Shown here: piece after piece, positions 17,567 to 29,563 of the stretch
How positions within the stretch are numbered: position 1 is the first letter of the stretch
Layout of the letters: each line of letters begins with the position of its first letter
DNA from: Pelagerythrobacter sp041912895
Lineage (GTDB): Bacteria; Pseudomonadota; Alphaproteobacteria; Sphingomonadales; Sphingomonadaceae
DNA: 64,000 nucleotides
Assembly (NCBI RefSeq): GCF_041912895.1
Contig: NZ_JAYSGI010000001.1
Span: forward strand, 868,001 to 932,000
Direction: 5' to 3'
Notes under the pieces: model-generated
Databases searched by the model: none
What the model saw: the letters and a program-made list of their open reading frames with translations, nothing else
Told to the model about the DNA's origin: nothing
Program-made: the position numbers and the translations under genes

Positions 17567-19222
17567 GTGGCTAAGACACCGACAAAGCAGCAACCCGCGC
17601 GCCGCAAGGCGTCCGAGAAGTTCGGCAAGCGCCGGCTCGAGGTGCGCAACGCGCGCGCGAAGGACATCCGCGGGATCGCCGCGCTGGTGCGGCGCGTCTA
17701 TGACGACATGCCCGCCTACACCCACGGCGAAATCCGCGGACAGATCAACAACTTCCCCGAAGGCTGCTTCGTCGCGCTGCTCGACGAGGAGGTCGTCGGC
17801 TATTGCGCGACGATGCAGATCGCCGAGACGCTGGCGTTCCAGAACCATGACTGGGACGAGATCACCGGCAACGGCTTCGGCAGCCGCCACGATCCCACCG
17901 GCGACTGGCTCTACGGTTACGAGATGTGCGTCGACCCCAAGGTGCGCGGCGTGCGCATCGGGCGGCGGCTCTACGAGGAACGCCGCGCACTGGCCGAGGA
18001 AAACGACCTGACCGGGATCGTCTTCGCCGGGCGGATGCCGAACTATCGCCGCAACAAGCGCAAGGTGGACGGCCCGGACGATTATCTGGAACAGGTGATC
18101 GCCGGAAAGCTGCACGATCCGGTGCTGCGCTTCCAGCTCGCCAACGGGTTCGAGCCCGAGCGGGTGATGAAGAACTATCTGCCCGAGGACAAGAAGTCCG
18201 AGGCGAACGCGGTGATGATGGTCTGGCGCAACCCCTACGTAGAGCGCGACCAGCCGGTGAAGAAGCGTCTGCCGCGCGGGGTGGAGGCGGTGCGCGTCGC
18301 GACCTGCCAATTGCAGGCGCGCGCGGTCGCCGACTACGACGAGTTTCTGCGCGCGATCCGCTATTTCGTCGATGTCGCAAGCGATTACGAGGCGGACTTC
18401 ATCGTCTTTCCCGAACTGTTCACGCTGATGTTGCTGAGCTTCGAGGAAAAGGAACTGTCGCCGGTCGAAGCGATCGAGCGTCTGTCCGAATACACCCCGC
18501 GCCTCAAGGCCGACATTTCGGACATGGCGATGCGGTTCAACATCAACATCATCGCCGGATCGCACCCGACGCGGATGGAGGACGGCGACATCCACAACGT
18601 CGCCTACGTCTGCCTGCGCGACGGCGCGATCCACGAGCAGGAGAAGATCCACCCGACGCCCAACGAACGCTATTGGTGGAACATCAAGGGCGGCGACAAG
18701 ATCGACGTGATCCAGACCGATTGCGGCCCGATCGGGGTGCAGATCTGCTACGACAGCGAGTTCCCCGAACTGACCCGCCGGCTGGCCGACGAAGGCGCGC
18801 GGATCATCTTCGTGCCGTTCTGCACCGACAGCCGGCAGGGGTATCTGCGCGTGCGCTATTGTGCACAGGCCCGCGCGATCGAGAACCAGTGCTACGTCGT
18901 GCTCTCGGGCAATGTCGGCAACCTGCCCAACGTCGCCAACATGGATATCCAGTATGCGCAGAGCTGCATCCTGACCCCGTGCGACTTCCCCTTCGCGCGC
19001 GACGGCATCGCCGCCGAGGCGAGCGAGAACGTCGAGACGCTGACGATCAGCGACATCAACCTCGCGGACCTTAGCTGGGCACGCGCCGAAGGCACGGTGC
19101 GCAACCTCGCGGACCGCCGTTTCGATCTCTATCGCATCGAATGGGACGAGACCGGCGCGCATCCCGGCAAGCCGCCGCCGCGGCGCGAACCGCTCGGCCC
19201 CTCGACCGTCGGCGGCGGTTAA
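17567..19222 (+). CDS. GNAT acetyltransferase fused to a carbon-nitrogen hydrolase (nitrilase superfamily)
   Basis: A 551-residue two-domain enzyme. Residues about 20-210 form a GNAT N-acetyltransferase (VDPKVRGVRIGRRLYEE is the acetyl-CoA pyrophosphate loop). Residues about 240-520 form a nitrilase fold with the full catalytic triad: Glu in VFPELF, Lys in EQEKIHPTPNE and Cys in GVQICYDSEFPE. The fusion recurs in bacteria; its substrate is unknown. Coupled acylation and amide hydrolysis of the same small molecule is a reasonable guess. It starts with GTG, with GGGGG upstream. Its TAA overlaps the stop of the convergent monooxygenase gene. Confidence 0.88.
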   Translation: MAKTPTKQQPARRKASEKFGKRRLEVRNARAKDIRGIAALVRRVYDDMPAYTHGEIRGQINNFPEGCFVALLDEEVVGYCATMQIAETLAFQNHDWDEITGNGFGSRHDPTGDWLYGYEMCVDPKVRGVRIGRRLYEERRALAEENDLTGIVFAGRMPNYRRNKRKVDGPDDYLEQVIAGKLHDPVLRFQLANGFEPERVMKNYLPEDKKSEANAVMMVWRNPYVERDQPVKKRLPRGVEAVRVATCQLQARAVADYDEFLRAIRYFVDVASDYEADFIVFPELFTLMLLSFEEKELSPVEAIERLSEYTPRLKADISDMAMRFNINIIAGSHPTRMEDGDIHNVAYVCLRDGAIHEQEKIHPTPNERYWWNIKGGDKIDVIQTDCGPIGVQICYDSEFPELTRRLADEGARIIFVPFCTDSRQGYLRVRYCAQARAIENQCYVVLSGNVGNLPNVANMDIQYAQSCILTPCDFPFARDGIAAEASENVETLTISDINLADLSWARAEGTVRNLADRRFDLYRIEWDETGAHPGKPPPRREPLGPSTVGGG

Positions 19223-20436
19223 CCGGAAACGGTGGGCGAGCGCACCCGCTCGCGCCGCACGCCGAGGCCGATCGCGCGGCCGGGAACGCGCCGCAGCAGC
19301 GGAAAACGGTCGAGCACCCGCACGGGCAGCGGCGCGCGGGTGATCGCCTCGCCCGACAGCACGCGCCCGATGATCGCATCCTGCGCCGCCTTCTGCGCGG
19401 CCTGGATGACGCGGGTGGGAAACATCCGCCGCGCCTGGATGCTGGCGAGCAACGGGTCGGGATCGGTCCCGGCCACCATCGGCCCGGCAAGCAGGTTCGC
19501 CGCCGCGACCGCATCCTGGATCGCAAGGTTGATCCCGATACCGCCAATCGGGCTCATCGCGTGGGCCGCGTCGCCGATCGCCAGCAAGCCGGGCCGGTGC
19601 CAGCGCGTCAGCCGATCGAGCGCGACCGACAGCAGCTTGAGATCGTCGATGCTGTCGGGCTCCCCATGCTCGGGAAACGGAATGTCGGGAAAGGCGGCGG
19701 CGACCTGCTCGCGCACCCAGCGCACGCCGCGCGCCTTGACCGCCTCCGCACCGCCCTTGGGCACGAGCAACGCCGTCTGCCAATACGATCCGCGGTCGAT
19801 CAGGATGACCATACGCCCCGTGTCGACCGAACCGCGCAGCGCGCCGCCCGGATTGTCCCCCTGACCGAGGTGAAACCAGAGCACGTCCATCGGCGCGCCG
19901 AGCGCTTCGACCGGCAGCAGGCCCTGCGTGCGCACGAGCGAATCGCGCCCGTCGGCCATGATGGTGAGCCGCGCGCGAAGCTCCTCTCCGCCCGCCAGGC
20001 GCACTCCGGCGGTGCGGCCGCTCTCCTCGATCAGCGCTTCCGCCCGGCTCTCCATCCGTAGCGAGAAACCCGCGAAGGCGCCCGCCTCGTCGCGCAGGAA
20101 ATCGAGGAATTCCCATTGCGGCATCATCGCGATGAAGGGCGCCGCGACCGGCAGGTGCGAGAGGTCGCCCACGGCATAGTCGCGCCCGGCCACGCGAATT
20201 TCCGCCCGGTCAAGCCGGTCGTGCGGCCGCTGCAGGAAGCGCCGGAGCATGCCGAGTTCGTCGAGCACCTCCATCGTCGAGGGATGGACGGTATCGCCGC
20301 GGAAATCGCGGAAGAAGTCGGCATGCTTTTCCAGCACGGTCACTCGCAGGCCGGCCCGCGCGAACAGCAGGCCAGCCATCATGCCTGCCGGTCCGCCACC
20401 GACGATCGCGATATCGCGGGCATTGTCGTGCGCCAT
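19219..20436 (-). CDS. FAD-dependent monooxygenase (UbiH / p-hydroxybenzoate hydroxylase fold)
   Basis: A 405-residue flavoprotein. The N-terminal dinucleotide fold is AIVGGGPAGMMAGLLFARAG, with a Glu in VTVLEKHADF. The DG motif is IMADGRDSLVR, and GDAAHAMSPIGGIGINLAIQD is the second FAD motif. It is a class A monooxygenase. FRDFRGDTVHPSTMEVLDELG resembles secondary-metabolite hydroxylases more than UbiH. The substrate is unknown. The frame is open to 20505, but MAHDNARDIAIVGGG at 20436 is the natural start. The stop overlaps the GNAT-nitrilase stop in TTAA. Confidence 0.85.
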   Translation of the reverse strand: MAHDNARDIAIVGGGPAGMMAGLLFARAGLRVTVLEKHADFFRDFRGDTVHPSTMEVLDELGMLRRFLQRPHDRLDRAEIRVAGRDYAVGDLSHLPVAAPFIAMMPQWEFLDFLRDEAGAFAGFSLRMESRAEALIEESGRTAGVRLAGGEELRARLTIMADGRDSLVRTQGLLPVEALGAPMDVLWFHLGQGDNPGGALRGSVDTGRMVILIDRGSYWQTALLVPKGGAEAVKARGVRWVREQVAAAFPDIPFPEHGEPDSIDDLKLLSVALDRLTRWHRPGLLAIGDAAHAMSPIGGIGINLAIQDAVAAANLLAGPMVAGTDPDPLLASIQARRMFPTRVIQAAQKAAQDAIIGRVLSGEAITRAPLPVRVLDRFPLLRRVPGRAIGLGVRRERVRSPTVSG

Positions 20437-20474
20437 GCCGTGACATTGGTGCGACCGGTGGCTAGGTGCAAGCC

Positions 20475-22238
20475 ATGGCCGGTGAGATCGCCCCAACCCC
20501 CGCACTGTCCGACGCGCTGGTGATCCTCGGCGCGGCGGGTATCGTCATTCCGGTCTTCACCCGGTTCCGCATTACGCCGGTCATCGGCTTCATCCTCATC
20601 GGCATCGCGGTCGGCCCCTTCGGCCTCGGCGAATGGGTCTTCGAGTACCCGTGGCTCGGGCACATTACGATAAGCGATCCGGAGAGCCTGGCCCCGTTCG
20701 CCGAATTCGGCATCATCCTGTTGCTGTTCTCGATCGGGCTCGAGCTGTCGTTCAATCGATTGTGGCAGATGCGCAGGCTCGTCTTCGGGCTCGGCGCGCT
20801 CGAACTGCTCATCATCGGCAGTTGCCTCGCCATCGCGCTGTCGATGATGGGGCAATTCTGGACCGGCGCGCTCGGGCTGGGGCTGGCGCTGGCGCTGTCC
20901 TCCACCGCGATCGTGCTGCCGATTTCGGGCACCACCACTCCGGTCGGGCGCGCCGCGCTATCGATGCTGCTGTTCGAGGACATCGCCATCGTGCCGATCA
21001 TCTTCATGCTCGGCGCGATGGCGCCGAACGCGCAGGCCGAAGGGTGGGAAGGCCTCGTCGACACGCTGTGGCAGGGTGGGCTGGTGGTCATCGCGCTGCT
21101 GGTTGTCGGGCGGATCGCCCTGCCCCGCCTGTTCGCGCAGGCGGCGCGAACCAAGAGCCCCGAACTGTTTCTCGCCGCGAGCCTGCTGGTGGTGATCGGC
21201 GCGAGCCTCGCTACCGCCGTCGTCGGCCTGTCGCCGATCGTCGGCGCGCTGATCGCCGGGCTGCTGATCGCCGAAACCGAATATCACGGCGAGGTCGAAT
21301 CGATCATGGAGCCATTCAAGGGTCTCGCGCTCGGCGTGTTCCTCATTACCGTGGGCATGAGCATCGACCTGACGACGATCTGGGACAATCTCGGCCCGAT
21401 CGCGCTGGCGGTGGTGCTGGTGCTGACCTTCAAGGCGGTCGTCACCGGGATATTGCTGCGCCTGATGGGTGCGCGGCGAAGCACCGCGGCGGAAACCGGC
21501 ATGCTGATGGCGAGCCCTTCGGAAACCACGCTGATCGTGCTCGCCGCGGCCAGTTCCGCGTTGCTGATCCAACCCGGCACCGCGCAATTCTGGCAGATCG
21601 TGACCGCGATCGGGCTGACGGTGACCCCGATCCTCGCCAAGCTCGGGCAGATGATCGCGCGCCGGGTGGAGGCCGCGCCCGAGCTTCCGCCCGAACACAG
21701 CGACGATCCGCGCGTGATCGTGGTCGGTGCGGGCCGTGTCGGACGCCTCGTGGCGGACATGCTCCGGGTCCACGAGAAGCCCTATATCGCGCTCGATTCG
21801 AACCCCGACCTGATCGCGCGCGCCAAGCGCGAGGGCTATCACGCGCTCTATGCCGACGCCTCGCGGCGCGGCGCGCTCCACCGCCTCGGCCTCGACAATG
21901 CGCTGGCGGTGGTGTTGACGATGGACGAACCGGTGCTCGCCCAGCGCCTCGTCGCCAAGCTTCGGAAGCAATATCCCGAGTTGCTGATCGTGGCGCGCGC
22001 GCGCGATTCGATCCACGCGGCCGAACTCTACCGCGCCGGGGCGAGCCATGCGGTGCCCGAAACACTCGAAAGCTCGCTCCAGCTATCCGAAGCGGTGCTC
22101 GGCGACATCGGCGTGGCTATTGGCCCCGTGATCGCCTCGATCCACGAAAAACGCGACGAATTTCGCGAGCAAATCCGCAAGGGCGGCGCGCTCGAGCACA
22201 AGCCCAAGCTGCGCACCGGCACCGTCGAAGCGGGCTAG
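20475..22238 (+). CDS. CPA2-family cation:proton antiporter with TrkA-N domain
   Basis: A 587-residue inner-membrane protein with 12-13 transmembrane segments (residues about 10-385) of the Na/H exchanger fold, including GLALALSSTAIVLP and LLFEDIAIVPII. A cytoplasmic Rossmann RCK domain follows (about residues 410-530), with VVGAGRVGRLVADML. This is the KefB/KefC/YbaL layout of potassium or sodium efflux linked to proton entry and gated by nucleotide or glutathione. The exact ion is not evident. A GTG at 20466 would add three residues; the ATG at 20475 is preferred. It is divergent from the monooxygenase and tail-to-tail with alaS (1-bp gap). Confidence 0.88.
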   Translation: MAGEIAPTPALSDALVILGAAGIVIPVFTRFRITPVIGFILIGIAVGPFGLGEWVFEYPWLGHITISDPESLAPFAEFGIILLLFSIGLELSFNRLWQMRRLVFGLGALELLIIGSCLAIALSMMGQFWTGALGLGLALALSSTAIVLPISGTTTPVGRAALSMLLFEDIAIVPIIFMLGAMAPNAQAEGWEGLVDTLWQGGLVVIALLVVGRIALPRLFAQAARTKSPELFLAASLLVVIGASLATAVVGLSPIVGALIAGLLIAETEYHGEVESIMEPFKGLALGVFLITVGMSIDLTTIWDNLGPIALAVVLVLTFKAVVTGILLRLMGARRSTAAETGMLMASPSETTLIVLAAASSALLIQPGTAQFWQIVTAIGLTVTPILAKLGQMIARRVEAAPELPPEHSDDPRVIVVGAGRVGRLVADMLRVHEKPYIALDSNPDLIARAKREGYHALYADASRRGALHRLGLDNALAVVLTMDEPVLAQRLVAKLRKQYPELLIVARARDSIHAAELYRAGASHAVPETLESSLQLSEAVLGDIGVAIGPVIASIHEKRDEFREQIRKGGALEHKPKLRTGTVEAG

Positions 22239-22239
22239 G

Positions 22240-24906
<2,667 letters not shown>

Positions 24907-25031
24907 GCCTGCGCAGGTAGTTCCTGCGGCGCGGTGCGACAAGCCGATTAACGTGCGCGCAGTGAGCGAGCCAGGCGATCGTGCACCGAGGGCATTTTAT
25001 GGCGGATGGCGCGAAAACCGCCGTATCCAAG

Positions 25032-25072
25032 AAAAACCGGCGCGGGCCGCTGCGGGCACACACGCCGGTTTT
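25032..25072 (-). terminator. Intrinsic terminator of recA
   Basis: AAAACCGGCG (25033-25042) pairs with CGCCGGTTTT (25063-25072) around a 20-nt loop. On the minus strand the stem is followed by TTTTT from 25036 down. On the plus strand TTTTCCGTTTTC follows, so it may work in both directions. It lies about 55 bp after the recA stop. Confidence 0.8.
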
Positions 25073-25127
25073 CCGTTTTCCGGGGCGCCACCCGATAGCG
25101 GGATCGCGCGCCCCCTTGAGGCGATGA

Positions 25128-26186
25128 TCAGTCGTCCGCGTCCGGGCCGGTCATCATCTCCTCGGCGACCTCATCGGTCCGGCCGCGGATCGCGGCTTCC
25201 AACTTGTCGCAAACTTCGGGATTTTCCTTGAGATACTGCTTGGCGTTCTCGCGGCCCTGGCCGATGCGGATCGAATCGTAGCTGAACCAGCTACCCGATT
25301 TCTCCACGATCCCTGCCTTGACGCCGAGGTCGAGGATCTCGCCGATCTTGGAGATACCCTCGCCGTACATGATGTCGAATTCGACCTGCTTGAACGGCGG
25401 GGCGACCTTGTTCTTGACCACTTTCACGCGGGTCGAGTTGCCGACGATCTCGTCGCGATCCTTGATCTGCCCGGTGCGGCGGATGTCGAGCCGGACCGAG
25501 GCATAGAACTTCAGCGCGTTGCCGCCGGTCGTGGTTTCCGGGTTGCCGTACATCACGCCGATCTTCATGCGGAGCTGGTTGATGAAGATCACCATCGTCT
25601 TCGACCGGCTGATCGACCCGGTGAGCTTGCGCAGCGATTGCGACATCAGGCGCGCCTGAAGGCCCACGTGGCTGTCACCCATCTCGCCCTCAATTTCGGC
25701 GCGCGGAACCAGCGCGGCGACCGAATCGACCACCAGCACGTCGATCGCGTTCGAACGCACCAGCGTGTCGGTGATCTCGAGCGCTTGTTCTCCGGTATCG
25801 GGCTGCGACACGACCAGTTCGTCGATATCGACGCCCAGCTTCTTGGCGTAGACCGGATCGAGCGCGTGTTCGGCATCGACGAACGCAGCGGTGCCGCCGT
25901 TCTTCTGCGCTTCGGCGATCACGTGCAGCGCGAGCGTCGTCTTGCCCGAGCTTTCCGGCCCATAGACCTCAATCACCCGGCCCTTGGGCAAGCCGCCCAC
26001 GCCCAATGCGATATCGAGCCCGAGCGATCCGGTGGAGATCGCCTCCACCTGCATGGCTTCCTTCTGGCCCAGCTTCATCGCCGAACCCTTGCCGAACGCG
26101 CGATCGATCTGCGCCAGAGCGGCGTCGAGCGCCTTTTGACGGTCCACGTTGCTTTCCTTCTCAACCAGCTTCAGTTCCGCCGCCAT
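25128..26186 (-). CDS. recA: Recombinase RecA
   Basis: A 352-residue recombinase that forms the nucleoprotein filament for strand exchange and SOS signalling. Walker A is GPESSGKT near residue 75, LVVDSVAALVPRAEIEG is Walker B, and NQLRMKIGVMYGNPETTTGG is the L2 DNA-binding loop. The C-terminal tail is acidic (MTGPDADD). The start ATG is preceded by GGAGG. A LexA box lies 77 bp upstream (26263-26277), giving the expected autoregulated SOS control. Confidence 0.97.
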   Translation of the reverse strand: MAAELKLVEKESNVDRQKALDAALAQIDRAFGKGSAMKLGQKEAMQVEAISTGSLGLDIALGVGGLPKGRVIEVYGPESSGKTTLALHVIAEAQKNGGTAAFVDAEHALDPVYAKKLGVDIDELVVSQPDTGEQALEITDTLVRSNAIDVLVVDSVAALVPRAEIEGEMGDSHVGLQARLMSQSLRKLTGSISRSKTMVIFINQLRMKIGVMYGNPETTTGGNALKFYASVRLDIRRTGQIKDRDEIVGNSTRVKVVKNKVAPPFKQVEFDIMYGEGISKIGEILDLGVKAGIVEKSGSWFSYDSIRIGQGRENAKQYLKENPEVCDKLEAAIRGRTDEVAEEMMTGPDADD

Positions 26187-26262
26187 CGCATGGCCTCCTT
26201 CGCTTGCCTAGGGCATCGTCGCCGTTATCTACCGAAGCCGGTGTATTCGATTTGTTCCATGA

Positions 26263-26277
26263 GAACAAGTGTGGAAC
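26263..26277 (-). promoter_or_regulatory. LexA (SOS) box of recA
   Basis: The plus strand reads GAAC-AAGTGTG-GAAC, that is, GTTC-N7-GTTC in the recA direction, the alphaproteobacterial LexA operator. It overlaps a candidate recA -35 (TTGTTC, 26267-26262) followed after 17 bp by TACACC. An extra GTTC half-site at 26254-26257 (TTGTTCC) forms an overlapping palindrome. Confidence 0.85.
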
Positions 26278-26331
26278 GGAAATTTTTTCGCGGCGTAGGA
26301 AATCACGGAATTTCAGCGTGATACAAGGGAA

Positions 26332-27927
26332 TCATCCGGTGATACGGCGCTGCCGCCAGCGAATTTCGCGTTCCGTGCTGGCGGGAATGTCGAATTCGAT
26401 TACCCGCTCCCCATCCTTCACGCGCGAGCGATCCCGGCGGCGCGTCTCCCATTCGGCGCTCCAGCCGAGCACCACGCGCAGCCGGACCGGCAAGCGCAAC
26501 GCGTTGACGACTTGCGCTTCCATCTCGACCCAGTCGCGCTCGTCGTCGCGCGCATCCTCGCTCAGCCGCACGCACATCGCTTGGACCTGATCGCTCGTAC
26601 CCAGCGCGATTTCGACATCCTGCCCGCTCGCGTAGTCGCGCAGCCGCTCCTCCCCGACGAGCAACGGACCGCGCGACGACGGCTCGAACACCGCGACCCC
26701 GCCCGAGGGCAGCGCCACGCCGAGCCCGTGCTCGCTATCGTTGACCGTTTCGAGCAGACGTGCGGCGGGGACGAACCCCTCCACCTCGCCGCCGGGTTCG
26801 CAGCGAATCTCGTAGAGCAGTTCGCCTTCCACCGCGTCCTTCTGGAGGAAGGCGATCTGTTTCAGCCCTTTGGCCGACACCGTCACCGGTTCGGGCACCC
26901 GATAGAGCTTGAGATCGCCCAGTTCCTCTTCCTGCGCCACCATCGCCACGCGCGAGCCGGTGACGATAATCGTATCGGCGGCGGATTCGTAAGCCGGTTC
27001 GGGGGCCATCATCGGCGGTGGGGGCGGAGGGGGCGGCGGCGGCGGCGGATAGGCCACCGGCGTCCCCGCCGCGGTGCTGCCGAGCGGATAGCAGGTCAGC
27101 CGCAATGGCTCCGCGTCCGGCGGATCGGCGAGATCAGCGAAATCGCTCACCACGTTGAGCGTGCCTGCCACCGCCATCAGTTCGGCATCGGCGAACGACT
27201 GCGCGTTGTCGTTGAGCAGCGTGAGCCACGAAGTCAGTGACAGTTCCACGCCCCCGCGCCCGTCGCCGGGGCCGAGCGTCGCGACGTAATCCGCCTGCCA
27301 GTCGAACCCCCAGGCGAGATACGTCAGCACGACCTGATAGGTGCCCCCGGCGGGATCGCGCGTGTCGACCGAGAACACGGGCTGCGCGGAGAGGCCGGCG
27401 GGAATGCGGTCGAACGTCAGCGTTTCGGGCAGCCCGGCGCAGCGCACCGCCTCGTACCCCTCGCCGGTTTGCAGCACGAGCCCCCCGTCGGCGCGGGTGC
27501 GCACGATCGCCTGTTCGCTTTGCGCCCGCCCGGTGGCGGGGTTGGTGCGGGTGATCGTGACCCGGTTGCCCAGCGCGCCATCGACCAACGCGGCGGGGGA
27601 GAGTAGCGCGGCGTTGCGGTTGGTCTCGATCGTGCCGCCCGGCAGGCCGGTGACGATCGCGCTGACCGCGACCATGCCCTCGGCGACGCCTTCGAAGCGC
27701 ACCGTGCTTTCGCCCGGCGGCAGGGTGACGGTGCGCGTCTCGCTGACCATCGCGAAGCCCCGCGGCCAGTCGCGGTCCATCGCCTCGTCGGGCCCGCGCG
27801 TGGGATCGCGATAGACTGTTACCGCCAGCGTTGAAGGTGCCGAGGCGTCGACCGGCGCACGGCCTTGCGCTGCGGCGGGCACGGCCAGCGCCGCCAGCAC
27901 GAGGCAGAGGATCGCGGCGCGCCGCAT
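26332..27927 (-). CDS. DUF4139-type exported protein with polyproline tract (tandem copy 2)
   Basis: A 531-residue exported protein. MRRAAILCLVLAALAVPAAAQ is a signal peptide, so the start is 27927 rather than the longer open frame to 28011. An N-terminal beta domain is followed by the fourteen-stranded-like DUF4139 region (ITRTNPATGR, LTYLAWGFDWQADYV). A run of 12 prolines and the segment DTIIVTGSRVAM come next, then LKLYRVPEPVTVSAKGLKQ and the C-terminal DUF4139 half. It is 17 bp downstream of the homologous gene at 27945-29465. Function unknown; periplasmic or cell-surface location inferred. The proteins probably arose by duplication. Confidence 0.8.
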   Translation of the reverse strand: MRRAAILCLVLAALAVPAAAQGRAPVDASAPSTLAVTVYRDPTRGPDEAMDRDWPRGFAMVSETRTVTLPPGESTVRFEGVAEGMVAVSAIVTGLPGGTIETNRNAALLSPAALVDGALGNRVTITRTNPATGRAQSEQAIVRTRADGGLVLQTGEGYEAVRCAGLPETLTFDRIPAGLSAQPVFSVDTRDPAGGTYQVVLTYLAWGFDWQADYVATLGPGDGRGGVELSLTSWLTLLNDNAQSFADAELMAVAGTLNVVSDFADLADPPDAEPLRLTCYPLGSTAAGTPVAYPPPPPPPPPPPPMMAPEPAYESAADTIIVTGSRVAMVAQEEELGDLKLYRVPEPVTVSAKGLKQIAFLQKDAVEGELLYEIRCEPGGEVEGFVPAARLLETVNDSEHGLGVALPSGGVAVFEPSSRGPLLVGEERLRDYASGQDVEIALGTSDQVQAMCVRLSEDARDDERDWVEMEAQVVNALRLPVRLRVVLGWSAEWETRRRDRSRVKDGERVIEFDIPASTEREIRWRQRRITG

Positions 27928-27944
27928 CGCCCGCACCCGGCCGG

Positions 27945-29465
27945 TCAGTACCGCGTTTCGTAGGTGACGCGGACCACCCGCTCGCCCTCGGCGGGCACGG
28001 GCACGGCCCACTTGCGGCGGTCGGCATTAAGCTGTTCGCCCGTGATGTCCTCGCTCACGATGCGGAAATCGCGGCCCCACCAGCCGCGGTCGAGCCCGGC
28101 CTGGACCAGATCGACTTCCACCGGGGCGGCCTTCGCATTGGTAAGGGTATAGCGCATCGTGGTGCGGTAGAAGGTCTGCGGCCGTTCGATCTCGACCTCC
28201 TCCGCCACCTCGCCATCGCGGATCACGCGGTAGCGCGCGCTGCGCTCCCACTCGGCGCCGGTGATCTCCTCGCGCCGCTCGACCTCGGCCTGCACGAACA
28301 CGTCGAACGCGTCGCCGGTGCGCAGCGAGAGCTCACCGCCCATCGGGGTGTGCGCGATCGCGTTCTCGCCGATGAACTGCGGCGTGCCCTGCGCGTCGCG
28401 CTGGTAGAAGCGCACCGTGCCGCCCGGCAGCGCGTCGCCCAGCCCACCGTCACGCGACGATGAGAAGGCGATCTCGGTCGAGGCGTTGACCGGCGCATCG
28501 TCGCTGGTGAGCCAGCCCACGGTGCGCGCATAGACCCGGCGCGCGGGCACCCCCTGCACGTCGAGGAAGCTGACCTGCTTGGTCTGGTTGTTGGCGATCG
28601 TGGTCCGCTCGGCGAGCGGGTAGAGGTAGAAATCGCCGACCTGCTCGCGGCCCGAATTCTCGGTGCCGGGGCGAACCATCCCCGATGGCGGTGGAGGCGG
28701 GCGGGGAATGCGGCGATTGACCGGCCTGCCCTGCCCGCCCGCAGGATCGCCCGCGATCAGCAACGTATCGGCACGGTGGAAGGTGGTGCCGGTCTGGTTG
28801 GTCAACGTCACCCAGCCCTGCATATCGATCGTGCCGCTGGCCTCGTCGTAAAGCGAAACGTAGTCGGCCGCCCAGCCGAGGCCGGGGGTGAGATAGCGGA
28901 TCGATGCCGGGCGCGTGCCGCCGCGCTCGCTCTCCACCATGACCGACAGCGTGGGGCGGGCGCGCAGGTTGGGCGGTACCTCGTCGAACACCGCGCGCAC
29001 CGGCAGTCCGTCGTCGCGCAGCACCTCGATCCGGTCGCCGATCCGCACGACCACGCCGCCGGCCGTGGAAAGCACCGTGGCGCGCTCGCGCGTCTCGGTG
29101 CCGGTTGCGGGATTGGTGCGGATCAGGGTGATCGTCTGCCCGACCGCCTTTTCCATCAGCTTGGACGGGGTGAGCAGGTCGAAATCGAAGTTCTGTTCGA
29201 CGATCCCCGCGCCCTCGGCATTGAAGCTCAGCGTTTCGGGCCGGATTTGCGCCGACACGTCGGGGAATTCGATCCGGCTGCGCCCCTGCGCGATCGGAAG
29301 CTGGCGCACGTCCTGCACCAGCGCCTGCCCGTTGTTGTAGATCGTGACCGAAACGTCGCCCTGCTCGGTTTCGCCGGTCGCGGTCTCGGGCTGCGCGATG
29401 GCGGCGGTGGTCCACAGCGCGAGCGGCAATGCCGGCCCCGCCACGAGCATGCGAGCAATCCTCAT
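27945..29465 (-). CDS. DUF4139 domain-containing exported protein (tandem copy 1)
   Basis: A 506-residue protein with a signal peptide (MRIARMLVAGPALPLALW, cleavage after AIAQ). VTIYNNGQALVQDVRQLP, ITLIRTNPATGTETRERA and RYLTPGLGWAADYVSLYDE are typical DUF4139 beta-strand sequences, and YPLAERTTIANNQTKQVSFL marks the second half. A short proline run (RPPPPPSG) sits between. The family is widespread in alphaproteobacteria and structurally all-beta, with no proven activity. It is the first gene of a two-gene unit with 26332-27927. The ATG at 29492 is possible, but 29465 starts the signal peptide cleanly. Confidence 0.82.
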   Translation of the reverse strand: MRIARMLVAGPALPLALWTTAAIAQPETATGETEQGDVSVTIYNNGQALVQDVRQLPIAQGRSRIEFPDVSAQIRPETLSFNAEGAGIVEQNFDFDLLTPSKLMEKAVGQTITLIRTNPATGTETRERATVLSTAGGVVVRIGDRIEVLRDDGLPVRAVFDEVPPNLRARPTLSVMVESERGGTRPASIRYLTPGLGWAADYVSLYDEASGTIDMQGWVTLTNQTGTTFHRADTLLIAGDPAGGQGRPVNRRIPRPPPPPSGMVRPGTENSGREQVGDFYLYPLAERTTIANNQTKQVSFLDVQGVPARRVYARTVGWLTSDDAPVNASTEIAFSSSRDGGLGDALPGGTVRFYQRDAQGTPQFIGENAIAHTPMGGELSLRTGDAFDVFVQAEVERREEITGAEWERSARYRVIRDGEVAEEVEIERPQTFYRTTMRYTLTNAKAAPVEVDLVQAGLDRGWWGRDFRIVSEDITGEQLNADRRKWAVPVPAEGERVVRVTYETRY

Positions 29466-29563
29466 CCGGTTTCCCCTCTCGATTCGCCGCACGGGCGGAG
29501 CGCAATGAACGGAAGGCTAGCGTGCTTCGCGGCGGCTGTCAGGGGCAAACGCTGCGCGCGGCT

